From Imperialibacter sp963977595 (GTDB lineage Bacteria; Bacteroidota; Bacteroidia; Cytophagales; Cyclobacteriaceae): 64,000 nt of DNA. The translations under genes were made by a program, and so were the position numbers. Positions within the stretch are counted from its first letter, which is position 1. Every line of letters begins with the position of its first letter. Shown here in pieces: positions 25,570 to 34,197 of the stretch. A model generated the notes under the pieces. That model searched no databases and was not told where the DNA came from. It saw nothing but the letters and a program-made list of their open reading frames with translations. The stretch lies in NCBI RefSeq assembly GCF_048007035.1, contig NZ_CP180355.1, positions 5,146,001 to 5,210,000 of the forward strand, given 5' to 3'.

Positions 25570-26220
25570 CTATTTCAACTTCCCTTTATAAGTGCGTTTA
25601 AACTTCTCGTACCTGGGGATTGAAACTCCCCGCACATATCCACTGCCTGGATTGTGCTCGATATAATCCTGATGATATTCTTCAGCCCGGTAGAAGGCTT
25701 TCAGTTCCATGATTTCAGAAACAATGGGCTTGCTGAACATGCCTGAGCTATCGAAGGTCTTTAGCGATTTTTCTGCTATGGTCTTCTCCTCCGGTGCCAT
25801 ATAGAACAAGATGGAGCGGTAAGAATTGCCGACGTCCGGTCCCTGGCGGTCTTTGGTGGTTGGGTCCTGCGAGGTGAAGAATACTTTGGTCAGCTCTTCG
25901 TAATTAATCCTGGAAGGGTCGTAGTAGACTAACACTGTTTCAGCATGGCCGGTCGTTTCAGTATTCACAAGTTCGTAGGTGGGGTTTTTGGTGTGACCAC
26001 CTGCGTAGCCTGACACCGCCGAGTCGACACCTACTACTGCCTCAAAAATGTGTTCAGAGCACCAGAAGCAGCCTTCTGCAAATGCTGCGATAGCTTTTCC
26101 GGCGGGTGCCTTTAATTCAACCAGCCGTACGCCACCGTCATTTTTCGATTTTTGGGCGTCGCAGGAATAGAAGCCTAGTACCGCTATAAATAGTGCTGAT
26201 TTGGCAAGTGTATTTCTCAT
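25570..26220 (-). CDS. msrA: Peptide-methionine (S)-S-oxide reductase, lipoprotein form
   Basis: A 216-residue MsrA with a lipoprotein signal (LGFYSC, lipidation Cys20), so it repairs oxidised methionine in envelope proteins. The signature GCFWCSEHIFEAVVGVDSAVSGYAGG-type block starts at Gly50 with catalytic Cys51; further landmarks are TGHAETVLVYYDP, FFTSQDPTTKDRQGPDVGNSYRS and AEEYHQDYIEHNP. It is MsrA only, with no fused MsrB. The gene is convergent with the sulfur operon. Identification is secure; the envelope location follows from the lipobox. Confidence 0.93.
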   Translation of the reverse strand: MRNTLAKSALFIAVLGFYSCDAQKSKNDGGVRLVELKAPAGKAIAAFAEGCFWCSEHIFEAVVGVDSAVSGYAGGHTKNPTYELVNTETTGHAETVLVYYDPSRINYEELTKVFFTSQDPTTKDRQGPDVGNSYRSILFYMAPEEKTIAEKSLKTFDSSGMFSKPIVSEIMELKAFYRAEEYHQDYIEHNPGSGYVRGVSIPRYEKFKRTYKGKLK

Positions 26221-26319
26221 GATGTTAATAACTGGGTAAATGGCCTATAAGTTTCAAAAAATACCTTTCATTAAAAGTCCCGACCAAGACAGAAGGGGTG
26301 CTAAACCATCGTCAACCGG

Positions 26320-27618
26320 CTACCTGGTTAACCTGTAGAGCAGAACAGCCGCCCTTTTGCTTTGCATGGGTAGCACCTTCAAATCTCCTATTTCATTCAC
26401 AGTATGGTCATTTTTGCCGCCCATTCCCAGTCCGTCCAATCCCATTTCAATATACGGAGAGGTAAACGAAATATCGGCCGCTCCGGCATTGCTTGGGTTA
26501 ACCGGCTCCACAGGCATAAAACCCAGATCGGTGCTCACTTTACTAAGCTGCTTAAGTAGTGCGTAGTTGCCGTCCGTGGGGGCGAAAGGAGGATAGGCTT
26601 CATCAAAAGTAATGACCGCATTCGTCCTGGGCAGGTGTTTCGCCGCAATTTCTGTCATGGTTTTTTGAGTGCGTTGCAGTTGCTCAGGTGAAATGGTGCG
26701 GATGTCGCCAGTGACAATCGCATCCTTGGCCACTACATTGTTTTTTCCGGTGGCTCGCCCACCGTCAATTGACTCGTCATAACTTACATTGGTTCCTCCC
26801 AGTATCATACCCGGGTTTAAGGTGAGGTATTCTTCTGTGCTTAGCGCTTCGTAAAACTCTGTCAGGATTCTGGCGGCTTCGTAAATAGCACCAGCGCCCA
26901 CCTCCGGTTTGAATACCTGGGAAGAATGGGCTGCATTGCCCGTCACTTTCAGCGTCCAGCCAGAGGAGCTCCTTCTGGCCACATTGGCGGTGCCAGGATT
27001 GCCGTCGCCATTTTCAAAGCCAAGAGCGATATCGGCCCACTTAGCTGCTTCTACCAATTCTTGCTTTGAAAGAGACAGCGGATCGCCACTCAGTTCCTCA
27101 TCACCTGTCATTACCACAGTGATGCTCATATCCTTCAATAATCCGGCGTCGTGCAGTGCAGACAAGGCCTGGAGAATGATCACGTCGCCACCCTTCATGT
27201 CGGCAATGCCGGGGCCACTGGCTGTAGAGTCGTTCAGTACTTTGTATTTTTGAAAAGGGCTTTCCAGCTCAAATACCGTATCGAGGTGGCCGATGAGTAG
27301 AATTTTTTTTCCGTTGCCCCCGGTTGTTTTGGCTACCAGGTGACCGGCCCTATTCCAGGCACTTCCTTCTTTCCATTCTACTTCCATGCCAAGGGCTTTG
27401 AATCTGGGCATGAGTACGTCGGCGACGGCCTTCACACCATCGAAATTCATGGTGCCGCTGTTGATGTTGATGATTTGCTCAAGTAGCTGAAGGGCCTCGT
27501 TGTTGTGCTGGTCGATATACTTTACCAGGCGCTTCTCAGTTTTGGATACCTGTCCATTTGCCCAACTCGCACATACCAGCATATAACCAATGATGAGGGT
27601 AACCTTGATGTATTTCAT
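26320..27618 (-). CDS. Exported M20 family metallopeptidase (glutamate carboxypeptidase-like)
   Basis: A 432-residue protein starting MKYIKVTLIIGYMLVC, a signal peptide; an extension to 27639 adds only seven residues before it. Metal and catalytic motifs of the M20/CPG2 family are present: LIGHLDTVFE (His111, Asp113), GPGIADMKGGD (Asp140), TGDEELSGDP (Glu174/Glu175) and NDHTVNEIGD near the C-terminus. The dimerisation domain lies in between (SSSGWTLKVTGNAAHSSQ). It likely removes C-terminal glutamate or hydrolyses a related acyl-amino acid in the periplasm; substrate uncertain. Confidence 0.85.
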   Translation of the reverse strand: MKYIKVTLIIGYMLVCASWANGQVSKTEKRLVKYIDQHNNEALQLLEQIININSGTMNFDGVKAVADVLMPRFKALGMEVEWKEGSAWNRAGHLVAKTTGGNGKKILLIGHLDTVFELESPFQKYKVLNDSTASGPGIADMKGGDVIILQALSALHDAGLLKDMSITVVMTGDEELSGDPLSLSKQELVEAAKWADIALGFENGDGNPGTANVARRSSSGWTLKVTGNAAHSSQVFKPEVGAGAIYEAARILTEFYEALSTEEYLTLNPGMILGGTNVSYDESIDGGRATGKNNVVAKDAIVTGDIRTISPEQLQRTQKTMTEIAAKHLPRTNAVITFDEAYPPFAPTDGNYALLKQLSKVSTDLGFMPVEPVNPSNAGAADISFTSPYIEMGLDGLGMGGKNDHTVNEIGDLKVLPMQSKRAAVLLYRLTR

Positions 27619-27694
27619 AAACAGAAGCTTTTTTGGCAATGATACTAAATTTATGGCTAAAGCATTGAAAGGGTGAAGTGGAAGGAGGCTTGAT

Positions 27695-27724
27695 AAAAAA
27701 AGTCGCTGCCTTTCGACAGCGACT
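27695..27724 (-). terminator. Intrinsic terminator of the Gfo/Idh/MocA gene
   Basis: On the minus strand, AGTCGCTG (27724-27717) and CAGCGACT (27708-27701) form an 8-bp perfect stem followed by seven T (A tract at 27695-27701 on the plus strand). It begins 26 bases after the stop of the oxidoreductase gene. Confidence 0.85.
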
Positions 27725-27749
27725 TCGTTAATATATGATTTAGAGTAGG

Positions 27750-29228
27750 TTACAATCCCTGCATTTTCCAGCCATCACGGTAGTCTCTGCGAACAAACTG
27801 GTTGGCATCATCGAAGTTAGTGATTTTCATGTTAGGACCATCCCACATCAGCTTGATGAAGCGGCCTGGGTAATCGAACTGGTCGTCTCTGCCACCTGGT
27901 CTCTTCTTCTGGATATCATAGCTTCTTATCGCCAGGTTACCCATCAGGATGCTCTCTGTCATAGGTCCGGCAATATCAAACGGTGAACTCACCTCCATCT
28001 TTCCATAGCCTGCGATACATGCTTCTACCCACTGGAAGTAGTGACCCGTGTCGGATCCTCCGGGGACTCTGGCAAGTGTTTGAGGCACTTTTACCTCATT
28101 TGTTCTTGAAGTTGGAAGCAATTTAGGGTCTCTGCCATAGGTGCTGCACATCATTTTTCCTTTGCTGCCTACCATGATCACGCCGTTGCCACCGTCACCC
28201 ATCATCTCATTAGGGCCCAGTTCTTCGGGTCTTTCTGGCTGAATGCCACCGTCCATCCAATGGAACTTAACGTCAGGCTTTCCGCCTGGGCCGGGGAAAT
28301 TCATAATGACGTGGGATGAAGGAGGACAGCTATCAGGAAAATAGCCCCTTTTAAACTCGTCCACATATACACTGCCAACACTACACTCAACAGAGCTAGG
28401 GTAGCCAAGCCCAAGCGTGCGGAAGGGGGGCTCAATTATATGGCAAGCCATGTCGCCAAGGGCACCAGTGCCATAGTCCCACCAGCCACGCCAGTTGAAG
28501 GGCACCAGTTTATCTACGTAATCCTTTTTAGGTGCAGTGCCGAGCCACAACTCCCAGTCGAGCTCTTTTGGTATTGGCGCACTTTTCGTTGGCCAGGGAA
28601 TACCCTGAGGCCACACGGGACGGTTGGTCCAGCAATACACTTCTGTGACATCGCCAATGATCCCTGCGTCATACCATTCTCTCATTTGACGTACGCCATC
28701 GCCAGAGGCGCCCTGGTTCCCCATTTGAGTCACCACTTTGTATTTTTCGGCTGCCTGGGTAAGCATTCTGGCTTCATAAATATCGTGAGTCAATGGCTTT
28801 TGTACGTACACGTGCTTGCCCATTTGCATGGCTGCAAGCGCCTGAACTGCGTGCTGGTGGTCAGGTGTTGATACTGAGACTGCGTCGAAGTTTTTGCCTT
28901 CCTTGTCGAGCATCTCTCTGTAATCCTTATAGTACTTTGCTTTCGGGAAATTCTTTCTTGAGGTTTCCGCTCTTCGGTCATCTACATCGCAAAGGAAGGC
29001 GATTTCGGCTTTGCCACTTTTGGCAAAATTGGCAATGTCGCTCGTGCCCTTGCCGCCGGCACCGATGCCCGCTACGAACAGTTTGTCACTTGGAGCGAGG
29101 TATCCTTTGCCGCCTATTACATAGCGTGGTACTATGGTGAACGCAGCACCTGCGATGGCCGCATTTTTCATAAACGTTCTTCTAGAAGTGCTTCCTGAAG
29201 CTGGGGGTGTTATTTTTTTGTGGGGCAT
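27750..29228 (-). CDS. Gfo/Idh/MocA family oxidoreductase, Tat-exported
   Basis: A 492-residue protein. Start placed at MPHKKITPPAS; an upstream ATG at 29261 would add 11 residues. The twin-arginine signal STSRRTFMKNAAIAGAAF (Arg16-Arg17) precedes a Rossmann NAD(P)-binding region (FVAGIGAGGKGTSDIANFAKSG, then FLCDVDDRRA). VQKPLTHDIYEARML is the conserved EKP-like motif near residue 143. The long C-terminal domain with MACHIIEPPFRTL and GQ-type loops fits the secreted sugar-dehydrogenase-like group common in Bacteroidota. Co-factor is likely carried out prefolded via Tat. The sugar substrate cannot be inferred. Confidence 0.88.
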   Translation of the reverse strand: MPHKKITPPASGSTSRRTFMKNAAIAGAAFTIVPRYVIGGKGYLAPSDKLFVAGIGAGGKGTSDIANFAKSGKAEIAFLCDVDDRRAETSRKNFPKAKYYKDYREMLDKEGKNFDAVSVSTPDHQHAVQALAAMQMGKHVYVQKPLTHDIYEARMLTQAAEKYKVVTQMGNQGASGDGVRQMREWYDAGIIGDVTEVYCWTNRPVWPQGIPWPTKSAPIPKELDWELWLGTAPKKDYVDKLVPFNWRGWWDYGTGALGDMACHIIEPPFRTLGLGYPSSVECSVGSVYVDEFKRGYFPDSCPPSSHVIMNFPGPGGKPDVKFHWMDGGIQPERPEELGPNEMMGDGGNGVIMVGSKGKMMCSTYGRDPKLLPTSRTNEVKVPQTLARVPGGSDTGHYFQWVEACIAGYGKMEVSSPFDIAGPMTESILMGNLAIRSYDIQKKRPGGRDDQFDYPGRFIKLMWDGPNMKITNFDDANQFVRRDYRDGWKMQGL

Positions 29229-29733
29229 TTGAGTATAATTAGAGATGTCACAATTTTTCAATTCCTTAATATAATCAAAAATGGTTCTTCACAACGGTTT
29301 TATTACAAATGAGGTGTTATGAAATATTGAAGAACACAGTTTTAAGGATTATTGAAACTTGAAGTACGACTTCAAATGAATATTCTCGAAAAGTGGCGAG
29401 GTCATGAACCCTTGAACTTCATATTGCTGTAGTATAGTTTGAGATCTAGGAGCAGGGCGAAATTCGAGTAACTCGTCAGGCCAAATTATAGACGGTGGAA
29501 ATTTTTAACCGAGATGCTTTTTTGATGGAAAGGTGCCCTTTGATTTATTCGAAGGCGAAGTCAGTAGTCTACTGAGTAGGGCTCGACAAGTATATATTTC
29601 CCGCTCTTTTAAAAATGCCGACTTTGCTTTGGAGTTTATATAAAATGTGAGATTATTTTTATCTCTTTGATCATAAATCCCCAATCATTTCGTTGATAGT
29701 TTTGTTTGTTTGGTCGTGTAATACAGCTATTTC
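29229..29733. other. Intergenic region, AT-rich, no gene seen
   Basis: 505 bases between divergent genes. It holds one copy of a 53-bp direct repeat (29271-29323), a 7-bp hairpin TTGAAGT-ACG-ACTTCAA at 29359-29375, and a TAGTTTTG box at 29697-29704 that fits the Bacteroidota -7 consensus 30 bases before the next gene. No ORF with a plausible protein was found. Confidence 0.6.
29271..29323. repeat. 53-bp direct repeat, copy 1
   Basis: Matches 30820-30872 in the same orientation over 53 bases with two differences (A/G at 29312 and T/C at 29315). The shared core includes AATGGTTCTTCACAACGG and ends in GTTATGAA. Identity stops sharply at both ends. Confidence 0.9.
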
Positions 29734-30669
29734 ATGAATTACCTATCTAAGAATTTTTTATCGACGGTAGTTTCGCTTTTATTGTTCTTCTTGATGGTCT
29801 TGCAAGGATGCGACAAGGAGCCGGGGCCGGTCAACTACCCTACGTTGAAGGAGCATAAAGCAGCTATTCAAGAAGCTATTTCATCCGAATTTATTATCGC
29901 CCATGTGCAAATGATGGTTCTAAGGGAATTGATCGAAGTGGTTGATTCAAGTTACGTGGCTTTTACATATCCACCAAACCTATTGACATACTCTGGTGAT
30001 TGCGTATCCAAGGATTATGATTTCACCAATAATCGCATTACGTTGGATTTTGGAGATGGCTGTGTGTCTGAAGGGATTAGTCGTTCAGGTAAGCTGTATA
30101 TTGACAATATCGACGCTGACACCATGCTTTACTCCACTTTTAGTATTAGCACTTCAGATCTAAAAATCGGGGGGATAGATGTTGAACTAAAATATACTTC
30201 TCGCTTTGTCCCTAAAGATCCTCCCAGTTTTGGCCAGGATTTTTATATTGATGAGATGTCATTTGAAGTTTTTAAGGTTGTAACAGACACATCTGAATTC
30301 CTCGCTGAGCCTTTTCAGTTGACGAGGATGTACGTTCGATTCATAATGAGCAATCCTGGTCCCTCTGGTAATATACCTACATATTGGTACGAAAACGACC
30401 TAAGTTTTAAGCCTTACTCAATCAATACCACTGAAAATTTTTTTTCCTTCCAGATTCTTCCGCTTAACAACTTGAATTATAATTGCCCAATTTATTCAAT
30501 AATTCAACATTACAGTCTGGTAATAAGCTATACCATCAGAGGTTATTCTTTTGAGGTCGAGTTGGTCGAATCGGGCTGCAGCCTGGCCGTTGTTTCGATC
30601 AAAGCACAGAATGGTGAAGAGACGCCAGATGCCCTATTGGCGAGTACTTTTTCTTTGACCGGCGGCTAA
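29734..30669 (+). CDS. Orphan lipoprotein, unknown function
   Basis: A 311-residue protein with a lipoprotein signal peptide (VLQGCDKEP, lipidation Cys26). The mature chain is beta-rich and Ser/Tyr/Phe-rich without recognisable motifs; a pair of Cys residues occurs at about 90 and 112 and again near 250 and 289, which could form disulphides. Base composition is visibly AT-rich compared with neighbours. The gene is bracketed by two copies of a 53-bp direct repeat (29271-29323 and 30820-30872), which suggests it was gained or moved as a unit. No function is proposed. Confidence 0.7.
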   Translation: MNYLSKNFLSTVVSLLLFFLMVLQGCDKEPGPVNYPTLKEHKAAIQEAISSEFIIAHVQMMVLRELIEVVDSSYVAFTYPPNLLTYSGDCVSKDYDFTNNRITLDFGDGCVSEGISRSGKLYIDNIDADTMLYSTFSISTSDLKIGGIDVELKYTSRFVPKDPPSFGQDFYIDEMSFEVFKVVTDTSEFLAEPFQLTRMYVRFIMSNPGPSGNIPTYWYENDLSFKPYSINTTENFFSFQILPLNNLNYNCPIYSIIQHYSLVISYTIRGYSFEVELVESGCSLAVVSIKAQNGEETPDALLASTFSLTGG

Positions 30670-30819
30670 TCGATCACTTGAATTCTCGATAGAATAAGTA
30701 AAATTATCTCTGCAATCGTCTTGTTAAACTAATTGGCTCTCCGCCGTTTACTTACATTTTCTGCTTATAGTTTGGCACTACAGGTAGTTAGCCACTGCAT
30801 TCAAAAATGCCACCTAATG

Positions 30820-30872
30820 ATAATCAAAAATGGTTCTTCACAACGGTTTTATTACAAATGGGGCGTTATGAA
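30820..30872. repeat. 53-bp direct repeat, copy 2
   Basis: Second copy of the element at 29271-29323, same orientation, two base differences. The distance between copy starts is 1549 bases and the only gene between them is the orphan lipoprotein. Confidence 0.9.
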
Positions 30873-30953
30873 TTAATGAAGGGGTCATTAAAGAGATTAT
30901 TTAAGCTGGGTTGAGAGGCTGTGGTAATTAAAGGTAGAGAAATGAACAACTTT

Positions 30954-30988
30954 AGGACAAAATACGTTATATTAGTGGACAAATTACC
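30954..30988. promoter_or_regulatory. Candidate autoregulatory operator of the toxin-antitoxin pair
   Basis: AGGACAAAATACG (30954-30966) and TGGACAAATTACC (30976-30988) share GGACAAAWTAC, with a start-to-start spacing of 22 bp, close to two helical turns. The pair ends six bases before the antitoxin ATG, where antitoxins usually bind to repress their own operon. Confidence 0.45.
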
Positions 30989-30993
30989 CTAAT

Positions 30994-31482
30994 ATGAAAA
31001 AGCCAGGATACGAGCTCAAAGATGACAAGCCAATGGAAGTGCGTGAAGCTGCTCTCGCATACTATGCCCTGCCGGGTAAATTTTCTCCCGGAGCTATTCT
31101 GGGCTTAGCTAATGATCAACTTATGGAGCCACTTCAGCGAGTTGCTACCTTCAGGAAAGGGCTGAGCAAAGGTTCTTTTGATAGATTGAAGCAAGTGACA
31201 GGCCTCGATTACGAGAATATGGCCAGGGCTTTGTCGGTGTCCTCAAAAACACTTCAAAGAAAGGATGTTTTTGATTTAGTGCAATCTGAAAAAATGTATG
31301 AACTGGCAACTCTTTACGCCAGTGGCATTTCTTATTTTGGCCAGGAGGGCTTCCGGCGATGGATGGAAAGGCCACTTTTTAGCCTGGGCAATATAAAGCC
31401 TATTGACCTCATAGATGTATCAGAAGGAGTTGATCTACTCAAAAATGAGATAATGCGAGTTCAGCACGGCATTGCCATATGA
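30994..31482 (+). CDS. Xre/MbcA/ParS-type antitoxin (DUF2384) of a RES toxin
   Basis: A 162-residue protein with the DUF2384 toxin-binding domain at the C-terminus (about 105-160: SEKMYELATLYASGISYFGQEGFRRWMERPLFSLGNIKPIDL). The middle part (about 60-100, KGLSKGSFDRLKQVTGLDYENMARALSVSSKTLQRK) is the Xre-like helix-turn-helix. It would bind the RES toxin and repress the operon. The stop overlaps the toxin start (ATGA), standard for type II pairs. Length agrees with the family. Confidence 0.9.
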   Translation: MKKPGYELKDDKPMEVREAALAYYALPGKFSPGAILGLANDQLMEPLQRVATFRKGLSKGSFDRLKQVTGLDYENMARALSVSSKTLQRKDVFDLVQSEKMYELATLYASGISYFGQEGFRRWMERPLFSLGNIKPIDLIDVSEGVDLLKNEIMRVQHGIAI

Positions 31483-31937
31483 ATATTTATAGAATTGCGA
31501 GGACTGAGTTTTGTGATTTATCAGGTGAGGGCGCTAAGATTTATGGGGGACGGTGGAATCGGCAAGGCTTTCCGGCTCTTTATGGAAGTAGTTCTATTTC
31601 CTCAGCCTTGCTGGAACGGCTTATGGTAGATAGCGAGCTCTTTTCTTCGGAGCGCTATGTTTTATATTCGGTGATGGAGATTGATTGCCCTGATACGTTG
31701 GTTAAAAAGTATTCAGCTAGTGATTTGCCCGAAGGATGGGATGCAATTCCCCACGGCAGTGTTTCAGAGGAGTTTGGTAGCCAACTTTTAACTAGTGGTT
31801 TGTTGTGTTTCGGCGTGCCATCGGTTGTGGACAAAAGCTCTTTAAACTTTATTATCAATCCAATGTCAAGAGATTTTGATAAGATTGACACAAGGGTTCT
31901 TCCACTAAGCCTTGATCAAAGGATTGTTCGTGGCTAA
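31479..31937 (+). CDS. RES-domain toxin (NAD+ phosphorylase type)
   Basis: A 152-residue RES-domain protein. The conserved N-terminal block IYGGRWNRQGFPALYGSS (Arg25, Trp26, Asn27, Tyr35), the helix SSALLERLM with Glu46, and the C-terminal GVPSVVDKSSLNFIINPM match RES toxins, which deplete NAD+ by phosphorolysis and stop growth. It is coupled to the DUF2384 antitoxin upstream. Key residues look intact, so the toxin is probably active when released. Confidence 0.9.
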   Translation: MNIYRIARTEFCDLSGEGAKIYGGRWNRQGFPALYGSSSISSALLERLMVDSELFSSERYVLYSVMEIDCPDTLVKKYSASDLPEGWDAIPHGSVSEEFGSQLLTSGLLCFGVPSVVDKSSLNFIINPMSRDFDKIDTRVLPLSLDQRIVRG

Positions 31938-31957
31938 TGATAGGATAGTACGCCTTG

Positions 31958-32836
31958 CTAAACTCCTCTGAAAATAGGCCTTGTCAAACAAGTGGGCCCA
32001 CCACCGCCTTTTACGCTGATTTCGTGACCGTTGTAGGTGGTTACTTCGCAGCCAGCATCTCTCAACCTTTTTTCTGTTATTGGATTACCTTCCACCATCA
32101 GGCATCGACGGGGAGCCAGAGCCAGCACATTGCAACCCATGGAGTCAAACTCTTCTTCCGGCACTTCCACTAGCTGAAAGCCCCTTTCCAAAAGCAGATT
32201 TCGAAAGGAAATTGGCATCAATGGCGAATACACGACCGCCAGATTTTTATCTACAGGACTCAATATCGACATCAGGTGAAAAACGTCTGAAGGCCCTCTG
32301 TAATGTGGTAATTCAGCTACCATCACCTCAATACCTTTCGGTTCAAGCATCGCTTTTAGCTGAGCAATGCCTTCCAGATTGGTTCGGTAGGTGTGTCCTA
32401 CCGCCAGGGTTTTGTTGTCGAGCCAGACTATGTCTCCACCCTCCAGTGTGCCGGGCGCTATGATTTCTCCCAGAATGGCTATTTTATTGTCTGCAAAGAA
32501 TTTCTTTTGTGCTTTGGGCTCTCCGGCACGTGCTTCCTTACCCATTCGGCAAATGATCATACCAAAGTCGGTGGCAACAGAGGCGTCACGGCAGTAAAGC
32601 GAATCGATAGACAGCCCCTCGCCTACAGGCAAGTGAAGGAGTTCGGTACCGGTGTCTTTCAGCACTCTTTCAAAATTCTCATATTCTTCGTTTGCAAGAA
32701 CGAAGTTGGGAGCCTTCAGGTAATTCAATTTCTGCCATTCCCGGGCAATTTTTTTGTCAGAGGAGAAAGCATTGGATGCTGGTTTTATCACCAGCCTGTT
32801 AATTTCCCCAAATTCTGAGTGGGCTGTGTGACTCAT
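31958..32836 (-). CDS. DDAH/arginine-deiminase-like guanidino hydrolase
   Basis: A 292-residue amidinotransferase-superfamily protein of the dimethylarginine dimethylaminohydrolase group. The catalytic landmarks are visible: LYCRDAS (80-86), GTLEGGDIVWL (LEGGD 131-135), catalytic His187 in SDVFHLMS and nucleophilic Cys283 in GGGPTCLTRP. The family splits guanidino compounds such as methylated arginine, arginine or citrulline; the exact substrate cannot be read. The start overlaps the stop of the upstream APC permease (ATGA), which suggests that the permease brings in or exports the amino-acid substrate. Confidence 0.85.
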   Translation of the reverse strand: MSHTAHSEFGEINRLVIKPASNAFSSDKKIAREWQKLNYLKAPNFVLANEEYENFERVLKDTGTELLHLPVGEGLSIDSLYCRDASVATDFGMIICRMGKEARAGEPKAQKKFFADNKIAILGEIIAPGTLEGGDIVWLDNKTLAVGHTYRTNLEGIAQLKAMLEPKGIEVMVAELPHYRGPSDVFHLMSILSPVDKNLAVVYSPLMPISFRNLLLERGFQLVEVPEEEFDSMGCNVLALAPRRCLMVEGNPITEKRLRDAGCEVTTYNGHEISVKGGGGPTCLTRPIFRGV

Positions 32837-34134
32837 ACTTTTTTATTTCGATTGACGAAAACATAAATTGGAATCCCTAGTAGCAGCGACACGGATCCCC
32901 AGGCCATACTTTCCTGACCGGCGCCGATCATTGCCCACATGCAATACCCAAAAGCGAGCAATCCCAGGGTGATATTCCAGACTTGCTTCGTTCTGGAAAT
33001 GCCGGACACTTGAAAAACAATCAGAAAGGCAGCCGCGGAGAAGAGATAGGGAATCAAGACGGTTGAGGCTGTCAATAGAATTAGAAATTCAAAGGCACCT
33101 CCCATTCCCCTTGAATAGTTCATGATTAAAAGAATCGAGACAATAACGCCGCTGATCAAGAGTGCGGTTGCCGGGGCTCCATTTTTGTTGGTTCGGGCGA
33201 ATATTCCCGGAAAGTTACCATTTTTTGCTGCCGCATAAGAAATCTGCCCCTGTAGCAGGATCCACCCATTCAGCGCACCAAAAGTAGATATTAGCGCTCC
33301 TATCGTTATAAGATACCGCCCGGCATCACCCCAAATTAAACCCGCTGCATCTGCAAATGGTGCATTTGAATTTTGTAATTCTGCCGGATTGATCATTCCC
33401 ATTAGAGCCAGGGAGCTTAATATGTAAATGCCGGTTGTTGCGAGTGTGCCAATGATAGTTGCTCTGGGCACAGTTTTTTCGGGGTTTCTAATGCTTTTTC
33501 CTGGTACGGTAGCCACTTCAAGTCCCATGAAGGCAAATAAGGTGATTGTTGCAGTGGCGGTGACCGCTTTGAAGTCACTTACTTCACTGATATTGATTGG
33601 GGAGAAATTATTGAAATCAATGTAAAAAAGGCCAGCCATTGTCACCAGTATCAATGGGATCAGCTTCAAAATGGTTGAAGCAAGCTGCACATAGCCAGCT
33701 TCTTTGATGCCCAAGGTATTTACCCAGGTGAGGAGCCAAACCACCGCAAGACTTGTGAGTAACGAATAGACAGGATTTTCTGCAAGCTGGGGTATTAAAA
33801 CCGAGAGATAGCTCACAAAAGCTACAACAATGGCTGCGTTGGTTGCAAGATTAGAAATTTGGTAGCCCCATGAGGCTAAAAACCCGGCAAAATGTCCTAA
33901 ACCCCTGGAGGCATAAATGTAGGGACCTCCGTCTTCGTTTGGAAACTGACGACTTAGCTTCACGAAAACCAATGCAAGAAATATGGCACCTGCTGAAGAG
34001 ACGACCCATCCCAGAAGACTGATGGCGCCGTACGCTGCCAACGCTACCGGCAGGAAGAATATCCCTGACCCTATCATGTTTCCAATGACGAGGGAGGTGG
34101 AGGTCCATAGACCTAATTTTTTTTCTTGCGACAT
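32833..34134 (-). CDS. APC-family amino acid permease (AdiC-like)
   Basis: A 433-residue protein with about twelve membrane helices. The first helix holds GNMIGSGIFFLPVALAAYG, the unwound substrate-binding motif of APC transporters, and FAFMGLEVATVPGKSIRNPEKTVPRA matches the sixth helix and following loop of the AdiC/basic amino acid antiporter group. It is coupled by ATGA overlap to the DDAH-like hydrolase, so an arginine-like or citrulline-like substrate is likely; exchange versus proton symport cannot be decided. Confidence 0.88.
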   Translation of the reverse strand: MSQEKKLGLWTSTSLVIGNMIGSGIFFLPVALAAYGAISLLGWVVSSAGAIFLALVFVKLSRQFPNEDGGPYIYASRGLGHFAGFLASWGYQISNLATNAAIVVAFVSYLSVLIPQLAENPVYSLLTSLAVVWLLTWVNTLGIKEAGYVQLASTILKLIPLILVTMAGLFYIDFNNFSPINISEVSDFKAVTATATITLFAFMGLEVATVPGKSIRNPEKTVPRATIIGTLATTGIYILSSLALMGMINPAELQNSNAPFADAAGLIWGDAGRYLITIGALISTFGALNGWILLQGQISYAAAKNGNFPGIFARTNKNGAPATALLISGVIVSILLIMNYSRGMGGAFEFLILLTASTVLIPYLFSAAAFLIVFQVSGISRTKQVWNITLGLLAFGYCMWAMIGAGQESMAWGSVSLLLGIPIYVFVNRNKKV

Positions 34135-34197
34135 AAGTGGATCATATTGGTGGGCAAGTTAGTTGAATAGGATGCGCAGCCCCGGATTCCGTCGAAA

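Larger units (their letters stand above)
30670..30993. other. Intergenic region carrying repeat copy 2 and the toxin-antitoxin control region
   Basis: 324 bases without a supported gene. Contains the second 53-bp repeat copy (30820-30872) and, next to the antitoxin start, a direct-repeat operator candidate (30954-30988). Confidence 0.6.
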
